DNA from: Paraphysomonas bandaiensis
Lineage: Eukaryota > Chrysophyceae
DNA: 64,000 nucleotides
Reading direction: 5' to 3'
NCBI GenBank assembly: GCA_965644295.1
Contig: CBFFRP010000267.1
Span: forward strand, 1-64,000
Of the stretch, positions 1-8,904 are shown piece by piece (the stretch's first letter is position 1; every line of letters begins with the position of its first letter). The notes under the pieces are model-generated. The model worked only from the letters and a program-made list of their open reading frames with translations, was not told the DNA's origin and did no database searches. A program made the position numbers and the translations under genes.

Positions 1-204
1 CTGTTTATGATTTTCTGCATTGAAAATGGCATTATTGCTTGTTTTGGGCTTTGTATAAATTGACATCTATATATAATATAGCATTACATTATTATATTCT
101 ATATTTAAATTAGAATTCAAGGTTTTATGAGTTTTTGCTTAAAGCTTCGCCATTATATCACTACAACTACATTCCAGAGCTTTAAGCATTGCCATTATAC
201 ATTA

Positions 205-384
205 TTATAAAAAAGTCATATAGATAACAAAGTAGATTTAATAAGTAGTTTTTATGGTAGAATCCCGGGGTTTTACAAACCTTACAAATTTAAATTATTT
301 TTCATTTTAATTTTTCCCTCCCCCTATATCTACTATTAAATCTACTTATTAAATCTACTTTGTTATCTATATTACTTTTTATTA
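205..384. repeat. Small element with about 43-nt inverted repeats
   Basis: The left arm (about 205-247) and right arm (about 341-384) are reverse complements with only a few mismatches. Both contain the core gataacaaagtagatttaat. The loop of about 93 nt includes the only CCCGGG in the stretch. This looks like a MITE or foldback element. No clear target-site duplication was seen, so the class is unknown. Confidence 0.5.
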
Positions 385-496
385 TAAACATTATAAATAA
401 TATATAAAGTAATTAATTTTATTTAAGAATATAAATAATATATAAAGTAATTATAACTTATTAATAATAAGTTATAAGTTAAACTCACAAAGAGAA

Positions 497-600
497 GGAA
501 TTACAACCGAAGGTTGTAATTGGAAACACTCGAAGAGAAGAGGCCCCTTGAGGGGCATGTGGGGTAGAAAAAGGCTTGCCCTTGTCCCCCTCCCTTCGTT
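497..600. other. GC-richer hairpin cluster
   Basis: Three short stem-loops lie close together in otherwise AT-rich DNA: attacaaccgaaggttgtaat (a perfect hairpin with 8-9 bp arms), ggccccttgaggggc, and a less perfect gg-rich/cc-rich pair running to about 595. The composition differs sharply from its surroundings. It could be part of a repeat, an RNA gene or organelle-derived DNA. None of these can be decided from sequence alone. Confidence 0.3.
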
Positions 601-1435
601 TTTTCTCATCTTATCTAAAACTAGCTACTTTCTATCTCATTTTACTATTCTACGTCATCCTTGTATCATCATGACTCCTCCCAACTTTTCTACACTAAAG
701 ATGATTGCTATTGAAGTTTATTAATCAAATGGCTAATATGATTTCGTTAACTTAGTAAATACTGCATTGCTTTTAGAGAGAATTGTGTCGCTGTGTAAAA
801 TATAATATACTAGCTCTAAGTACGACATTAGAACTACTATTTGGTGGTGTCTTAATCAAAATATTCCTATAAAAGTGAAATACATATATTAATTAATTAG
901 TTAAAACGAAAATCGGACACAACATGCAGCCAAAAGGGCAAGTTGCCTTAGAGAGACAGTATTACATCTCCTTCCCAGAAATAGAATGTGCCGTCTCGTA
1001 AGCCAGCTATATAACGAGCATTATTCATTATTGAACCAATATAAAACGGTATAATAGGCTATGGTGTATACCTCTACAAGACTAATGAATATTGTTGAGC
1101 TCATTGTAAATGCATAGCAAGCATCTTAATTACGATGACAACAGTGTTCGTTACATACAGTAGCCAGTGATATCGGGTGAAAACAGTCTTAATGCTCGAA
1201 ATAATGATAAGCAGTAAGCACTTTCTGGCTTGATGATACCAATATACAGCTGCTGACCAATTCCCTAATCGATTCATGACTGGGGTAATACTACTTCCGT
1301 ATTATGTTGCATATCATTTCTCAGTGATCTAACCTGCTGTTGCGATCTCCAACCTGCTGTTCCAGTTCTCCAATATCCTGATGCATATGCTGCATCTGGG
1401 TTCAATGCACGTTTAAAGTAACGGAGGTTTGATAA

Positions 1436-1833
1436 TATTGTAATAATAACATACTATATGACATACCGATTGTACAGAGCAGCTGATCAAATTGACGAAT
1501 TGCATCGTGTCATAGATACGGAGAGAACCCACATAGTTATACTAGATACTCGTCCTTCCACGAGCTTCCAGAAATCTACAAGGCCGAATTTAGCGCAAGT
1601 ATGTAAGCTGAATATATTTTGTTTAAAGTATGTGGCTAAGCTATCAGGAGTAAGAGCAATCGGCCATACTTGCGCTAAATTCGGCCTTGTAGATTTTTTG
1701 GGAGCTCGTGGAAGGACGAGTATCTAGTATAACTATGTGGGTTCTCACCGTATCTATGACACGATGCAATTCGTCAATTTGATCAGCTGCTCTGTACAAT
1801 CGGTATGTCATATAGTATGTTATTATTACAATA
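1436..1833. repeat. Long near-perfect inverted repeat (hairpin)
   Basis: The left arm 1436-1603 and right arm 1665-1833 are reverse complements over about 168 nt, with about four differences (one A/T substitution near gagagaaccc and a small cluster at gagcttccagaaa). The loop is 61 nt (1604-1664). The outer ends are ATTGTAATAATAAC and its complement. An open frame across the left arm is simply part of the repeat. It fits a foldback/MITE element or a hairpin-RNA locus. Confidence 0.85.
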
Positions 1834-2841
1834 ATTACATATTTAGGACATTGATTTTAACTGAAAACCTCCTCAGCTCATGTCGTCGTTACTCAAACTA
1901 GTCACTCCTCAAGTAACGCCCAGAGAGTGTGAGTTTACATAAATATGATTCCGGCATTAACTTTTCATTAAGATGAATGAGAAATGTAGTGATATCTTAA
2001 CTCTTAGAAGAGATACCTCACTTTGAACTTGAAGTATTTCCATGATATTATGAACGAGATCATATCCAACACCCTTCAGTTGTGTTTGATCCACAATTCC
2101 AGACACACAGAAAGGTGGATTCAAAGCCGATGTGGCTGATATCTATTAAAGTAGATTAAGCAGGCTTCATAGAGGGGAAAATGTCATCGAATTACATGCA
2201 GCTTATTGTCAGCGAGGATTGAGATGCCAGTAGTGATATGTGTTGTATATAGTGTTCTGTTTTGTATAACAGCAAAAGAGGAGATGCTTCACTTGTTGTG
2301 TTAGAGACTGTCACACCAAACTGTATGTAGTATGATATTAGCTTTTGTTGGAAATTGCTCATTGTTCACTAGATCACAGAGAGAATTTGTCGTAAGACTA
2401 GATAGATTTATTAATATCGTTTACATGTTTACACGAAGTTGTGATAAAAAACACAACATATCTTGAAAGATCAACTATTTCAGTTTCTCAATATCATCAC
2501 AGCATTGGTACATCACTATATTTCACTGTATTCTCGTACATTGTCTTTAAGTGACATACTGAATATACTAGAATAAGATCCATACTCTAATAGCTTTACA
2601 TTATACGATTGGAAGATGTAGACGATGTGGAATAGCTATTGGTTCTTGGTAATCAGCGATGATTAAATTGCCTACCTATATATATAATATAGTAGCCACG
2701 AAAGCGATGATGCATAGTCCGTCGCCTACCATTCCACATGTATATGATAAAGATATTATACTTATAATACAAATCAAATACGGCATCCTGTAGTAGCTAT
2801 AGCATACCGAAGAAAATATAGCACAAATAGCATTACACTGA
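1834..2841. other. Intergenic region 3' of the mitochondrial RNA polymerase gene
   Basis: AT-rich sequence of about 1 kb with no open frame that looks coding and no recognised RNA gene. Confidence 0.5.
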
Positions 2842-5822
2842 CTAGTGGAAGAAATATCTACTTTCTCGAACGCGTGAAATATCCAGACATCCTCGTTTCG
2901 GAACATCTGGAAGACTGATTCCTGGGTATCGCAGTTCCAGTGATGATTTGAGTGTTTCTAACAGAGGAAGACTATAAAGCTCGACAAAACAATTTCTCAA
3001 TTCCTGCAAATAAAAATTAGAGTGCGGTATGACCGTGATGTATCAAACTATACCTCGTTCATGACTTCAACATCGCAGGCGTGAGTCCAGAACGAATCGT
3101 GCACCGCTACAAACGATAAATTCCGATCTTTCATCTTCAGACAAGTCATGAGCATATGGGTTGAGTCGAGTGAATGCACATAATTCGGCGGGAAGGCAGT
3201 TTTCTGCTTTATCCCGGAGACAGGAAGAGCGTCACTTTCCATGCTCAGAGTAATAGATTGCAGTAGGGTTTTAACAGTGTGCGGCACCATCTTCCTGTAC
3301 GGTTGCATGACCGGAAGGCCCAAAGGGGTGATCCAAGAGACTACATGCCCTTGGGTGGCAACAGCAGAAGCAACAACCGCAAGCCATTCCATGATCTCAT
3401 TCGCTGCTTCGAACATATCGCCAAGAGAGTCTATTGTCACATTCGCCAAGTAGCTACAAAATGAAGCCATATTAATGGAAGGACTAATATATGAAATATA
3501 TACTTACTTTGCAGCATCAAAAACCTTTTGGTCCTCAGCCTTATCTAATGTTGTCTCTTCGTCACCATACAGTTTTTCTTTCAATCTGGCCAATATTTGT
3601 GCGCGAGCACCGGTAAGTGTCACACCGTAAACTGAAGTCATCACTGTTTGTTTGATGACTTTTCGATCTACCTTGCCCTTTAGCAGTCGAGCGTTGATGC
3701 CGCGTTTCTGCTTGAGGGGGTCTGGGTGGTTCTCATCGATAGAGCAATCTCGCTCTATAGCGTTTATCACAAGTCCCAAAACCTCTGAATATACGTCCTG
3801 CGGCTTCTGGGCAGGGAGCAAATTTACCGCCTGTCCTCCTGGCTCATCTCGCCCTAATGCCGCATAGTGCTGAAGGCCATTGCACGATCCATCCTGGTGT
3901 ACCGGCAAGTAGCAAGAGTACGTCTCCGTATCTCCACTTTCGATAGCGTTGCGGATTTCTACACACGCAGCTAGGGCCTGAAACGGGTTCTCCGCAGTTG
4001 TCCACCACCTCCGTCCGTCAAGCGGATTCCGGGCACTCTCCAGTACTTCATCTAAATGGTCCTCTGTCCACTGAACACGTTCCGCGAAGCTGATCTTGTT
4101 GTTGCCAAAAAGATTGCACAGATGACACTTCAGCCACGCAAAGCCATTCTTACCAAGTGGCTTGCCTTCGGCGAAGGTGAGAAGGCCTCTGCACATATCC
4201 GATCCCAAGTGACTCAAATTGGGGGGAACTGGGTAAGCACGTCCTCTAAAGTCAAGGTTCCAGGGGTAGTATATTACATCGTCCTTAAACTTTTCAGCAA
4301 TAGATAATTTAATTTCGAGATCGCATCGAAGCGAGTGAGTTGCTTGATTTTTTTGTTTTACCTTTTTGGTTACATAGTCGAAATATACGGGGTCAAACAT
4401 CTCCTTCCCTTCCTCGAAATCCTCGGGCATATGGTCAGCTTCTTCTTCCTTTTTCCCGTAACGCTTCTTGGTAAGCTTGTCTGGGGTCACAAAACAGTCC
4501 GACTCCTTTGGTAGAGGAATATCCACTTTAGAAGGAATCTCTCCTATACACTCTCCACGAGCGTACAGTTCCTTCACTACATGGTAAACTGACTTATTGA
4601 TCCTCCATGGAATGCGTCCGAGGTAGTTAAGTCCGTCTAAAATTGGTTGCATATCAGCACGTGTTAGTACCTTCATCTGACTGGGCGTGCGGTACCGCAA
4701 TATCGAGCTCTTGAGTGTTAAATATCCACCATTTAGGGTCCGTGACTCCCACGGCCGTGGGGGCACCACCATTGGCAGAAAAGCGGGCTCACCGTAGTGA
4801 AGGGATTCCTCTGTTACCGTTTGGAATGCTGACTCTGTCAGGCGCACAATACCAACCTTCTTTAATTTGTTTTTTCCGATATACGGAGTTAGGTGCTCCA
4901 AGGCGGGAGATCCATCTGCCTGTAGGGCGGCGTCCATGAACGACTTGATGAGAAAGCCTCCAATCTTAAGCTTCTTTTCTTGAGACCACTCGTCTTCATC
5001 CAGATATCGGCGCAGCTGCTTACCCAGGCGACTTGCCATGCGAGGTTTGCCTGAAGCGCTAAGTATCATCTCTTGTTGCCATCCTCGGTGCCATGCCTTC
5101 CCCCCATTAACTTTTGAGATATTGATTTCCGTGTGCAAGGCCTCAGATATTTCTTTAGCTAACTTCGCAGCACTAGCACCATGGTTTCCAGAGACAAGAA
5201 TCGCGTTTATCACGGTATTGATTGTGATAACAGTGATTTTCTCGATGGGAAGGAGCACCAAAACGGGCCCATAAACATTTCTGTCTTGACTGAGTTCGTT
5301 ACTGCGGACGAGCTCCATTTCCTTGGTGAGCGCCGAATTCAAAGGCTCATACCACGATAATACCACCCGCTGTACGGACTTCAAATTCGCCGCCTTACCC
5401 ATCTTAATGAGGCTTTTTACACTTTCAATAGCCTCGACAGTTGTATCTGCACGCTGCTGCTTCTCTATTTCCAACTGACGCTGATATAATGCTTTTTCAT
5501 CCGTTTCGTTCATCGAAGAAGTCGCACATTCTGCAATTCTTTCCTGAAGTTGATTGTCAATACCAAAAGAGCCCACAGTTTCAGGGAAATCTCTGAAATC
5601 TCTCGGAAACATAACTTCATTCATCTCCACTACAGGCTCAGCTTCAGATATATATGAAATAGCTTCATTTGTTTGAAAAAAATCAACATCAGTTTCATAG
5701 AGGTACTTATAAGTAACTGAAGGAGAAGGCATCGATTGTAGTTGCATAGCTAACGATGACTGTACACGACGAGTAACAATCGATTGCAACAAACGACTTC
5801 CGATTCTTCTCTTCAGCATCAT
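2842..5822 (-). CDS. POLRMT: Mitochondrial DNA-directed RNA polymerase (T7-like, single subunit)
   Basis: Transcribes the mitochondrial genome. Three exons (5822-3508, 3453-3054, 3003-2842) join in frame to 958 aa with introns of 54 and 50 nt. The N-terminus (MMLKRRIGSRLLQSIVTRR) is Arg-rich, as in a mitochondrial presequence. The palm shows motif A DGSCNGLQHY (Asp about 644), the R-x3-K-x7-Y pattern of motif B (R720, K724, Y732) and motif C HDSFWTH (Asp about 891). The upstream block LDFRGRAYPVPP is typical of the family. The last residues RESRYFFH match the YFF-type carboxyl end that inserts near the active site, which confirms the short third exon. All catalytic residues seem present, so it should be active. 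The next gene upstream, OTU1, is on the same strand 1.5 kb away. Confidence 0.95.
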
Positions 5823-7336
5823 ATGTACCTTAATATCTTTATTAAAACATGCAATGAAATGATAATATGAGGTTCTGTTAGTGTTATATGTCTATAGGTT
5901 ACAGTATTAATAGTTAAGTGGAATGAATTTCTTCCATTGATAGTAATGTATGTATATGTATGCATGTATGTATGTATATGTAAGTATGTATCATACCACT
6001 GCATGATGTTCTATATACATAGACTTCTATATATAGCAATGGAAGTATGGAGACAAGAAATAGTGGTGGTGGTGATGATGCAAGATGATTGGCTGGAAGG
6101 TAGAGTACGATAGATATGAATGGCGACCCGAAAGCTTGTAATACGGTGAATACTGTCTGTAGGATGGAATATTTCAATTGATATTTTGTGTAACGATATA
6201 ATGCTATCCGAAATGTTAGATTCAGCACAATGTTGGAGATTTTATAGAAAAATTAGTAGTATTTGTGGGGCATAACAAGAAAACTAATGTCGTTTCCCAA
6301 TTGTTGTGTATGTCAACATTCTGGAAATTGTAGTTTTCTATATCCAATCATACTATAGAATTATGTACCACTGGGATGTGATTTGATAGTGTTGCAAGAA
6401 CAAATGAAGTGGATACACTACGGTGTTATGAGTATGGTAACAAGAAGCTTATGGTATAGCTAAAAGCACATGAAACGAAGGAATTTGTGAACACATTGAG
6501 ATGGAAGTGAGTCATTTATTCTAATCGATGTATAGAACTGTGGCAATAATTGAGACAAGACCTCCCTAGTACTGTTGCCATAGATAGGGTCCTTCCTGCT
6601 CTCAATATAGGGTTAGAGGTAGTTATCACCGTCTTTTTATGATGTATGGCTCATCAATCTATATTTTTTAAATTAGATTAAGTGAAACATCTGATTAATC
6701 TTTAGGTTGTGATTTCTATAGAGTAAGGTTCTATTGGTGATTTTTCCTACTTTTTTATTCATATCAGTGTCAATGTATAATTTGATGACACGAATATGTA
6801 TGTTAAGCATCACCATTTCCTATCATCCATTTCCATGTGTACAGGTAATAGAGGATATAAAGACGCACAAAAATAATTTTTGAAACACCTAACACATAAT
6901 TCTAACTTATTACTTCTGAAATCTGCTATATCTAAAGATCCATTTCTGTGTACCTTATTCCCATAGCTAATACTAGAAATAGCTCTTTAGCCACATATAG
7001 CAACTCGGGCTTGAGTTGACAGCTACTTATATATTTGCTATGGCGACTTTATTGGAGGTTGTACAGACTACATGATATAAATAAACGTACCACAGCTGCA
7101 TAAATACCACTGCGTGGTTACTTATATATTGGCATACTACAAGAAACCTAAAGAGAGACGGCTGATATCTTGTGTAGTATACGACTGCTACGTTTTACTA
7201 ACGGTGCATTTGTGGATTACTGAGTACTGAGCTGCCACAAAGCACAGCAAACTACTTAATGTACACTCGGTGATATAGCTACAAAATAATTACAGAACAG
7301 CTCACACTAATTAAACTAATAACGAGCACTTTTCAC
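5823..7336. other. Intergenic region 5' of the polymerase gene
   Basis: Contains an interrupted ATGT array (5947-5990) about 130 nt upstream of the polymerase start. The rest, up to the 3' end of the OTU gene, is AT-rich with no gene or RNA that can be supported. Confidence 0.5.
5947..5990. repeat. Interrupted (ATGT)n microsatellite upstream of the polymerase gene
   Basis: Runs of tgta/tgca tetranucleotides lie just 5' of the polymerase start codon. They belong to the same repeat class as those at 17171, 21395 and 43747. Confidence 0.7.
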
Positions 7337-8322
7337 CTAATTACCGGCCTGTCGGAAATTTTCGTGGCCGGTTGTCTTGGCATGTAGAACAGCACCTTCT
7401 TGCCCAACTAGTCCCTCACCACATATCATGCAGACCAGACTAAAACTCGAGACATTGGTAAATTTATTTTGACGCTTAAGTTGCTGTGCCATCTCCAGGC
7501 ATTGCATCTCTACGGTCTCATCATCCGGTCTGAGAACAAGGGTAAGAATCATTTTATGATCGTTGCTATCATATACACACCTAAACTCAGTGACATCGCC
7601 ACTCTCACCTTCTCCGGCGGCACGAGCAAGAGCGTCATAGTGAATTCCTGCAAATAGTAATCACCTAAACGTAGAGTACTACTATTTCATTCATACCGTC
7701 GAATAGTAAGTAATGTCTTGAAGTAAAGCCTCTATCACGACCGTACACATACATATTTCCAGCCTCTACGTTAACCACAGCTATCTCAACCTCATAGTAC
7801 TCGCAAAGAATGCTCACTGAAATGATAAATGACTATACAAAAAATCTATAATATCATCTTACACTCTATCTCCCCGCCCCAATTAGTATTGACCTTTATC
7901 CATGAGGCATATTCATCAGCTGTTTTATCCACAAGGTACGCAGAATACTTGTCAATATCCCGAAGGATCTCACACGCAATCATATTCCGCATTTCATCTG
8001 GGCGGAAATTACGAGATCGTGTGCGCACATATGCAACTGCATTAAACAAACAAGAATTGTCAGCTGCGATAATTCTCCTAACGATTTTTGGGGATTCTCT
8101 AACGAGTACAACAGTTCCAGATAATATACCATGATCTGTAATGCGCTCATCTAAATTGGTGTATATGACTTTCTGTGGTGGATATCCCGTATATATTTGG
8201 GGATGATCACAAGAAGATAAGCTCTTAACACTATCCAATAGATCCTTAATAGAGGCCGTCTCCTCTAGTTTTAGTCTAGCACTGGACCCATCCGGTTTTT
8301 GGATTTTCAAAAGTAAAGACAT
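7337..8322 (-). CDS. YOD1: OTU1/YOD1-type deubiquitinase
   Basis: Cysteine protease that removes ubiquitin chains and works with p97/Cdc48 in ER-associated degradation (family knowledge). Three exons (8322-7863, 7816-7697, 7647-7337) join to 296 aa. In order there is a ubiquitin-like/UBX-type N-terminus (residues 1-80), an OTU domain with the catalytic loop AADNSCLFNA (Asp88, Cys91) and the histidine motif DGIHYDAL (His196 across the second splice junction), and a C-terminal C2H2 finger (CMIC...H-x5-H). The order and size match yeast OTU1 and human YOD1 (348 aa). The first splice restores the conserved GGEIELSIL. It faces the duplicated gene across a 580-bp divergent spacer. Confidence 0.95.
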
Positions 8323-8904
8323 TATGAGTTGACAAGAAATAACAGCACGACGTATGTCTAAGGAGTACGCACCAGGATATGGCAGTACTTAATAAGTACA
8401 TATATATGTACAGTACATATCATGAATAGGAATACATGCATGACCAACCCACATCTACACATTGGACAAACTCAGTGTTGTGGGATGGACAAAATATGGA
8501 GGTTTCAGGAAAATGGCTGCTTTTGATATCAGAGTATGCACAAAACAAAGATTTCTATGCTTTTTTTGATGTGTTTCTTGTACTAAAACTCTTTCGGTGT
8601 ATTGTTGAGAGTTGAGAGCAAATATTCAGTTTTTGACATCTGTCAGCCTCTCCGTATTGTACGTACAGAACTCAGATTATTCTTGCTACTTCTTGTATAC
8701 AGCTAAAAAAATACTTGGAAGTTCACCTGAGGCCTGAGGGGGTTGGTGAGATCTCATGTACTATACATGCATAGTGCTGCTGTATGGATATGCTCGGAAT
8801 GTATGACTGCTGCTGTATATCCACAACACATACATATATAAAATCATATGCATAATATCACACTATACACCAGTTAATAGAGTACACTGATCTCCATCAA
8901 TACA
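8323..8904. promoter_or_regulatory. Divergent spacer between OTU1 and the duplicated gene (left copy)
   Basis: 582 bp between two outward-facing start codons, so it should hold both promoters. It contains tacata/atgta-rich stretches (about 8398-8420 and 8827-8840) and two copies of CTGCTGTAT (8777-8785, 8810-8818). That motif recurs in two other divergent spacers of this window. Promoter activity is an inference from position. Confidence 0.4.

Larger units (their letters stand above)
1..1435. other. AT-rich non-coding region at left edge
   Basis: No credible gene was found on either strand. The stretch is AT-rich and holds a terminal-inverted-repeat pair (205-384) and a short GC-richer block of hairpins around 500-600. 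A 22-nt unit beginning ataaataatat is repeated near 393 and 429. Nothing else could be assigned. Confidence 0.6.
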
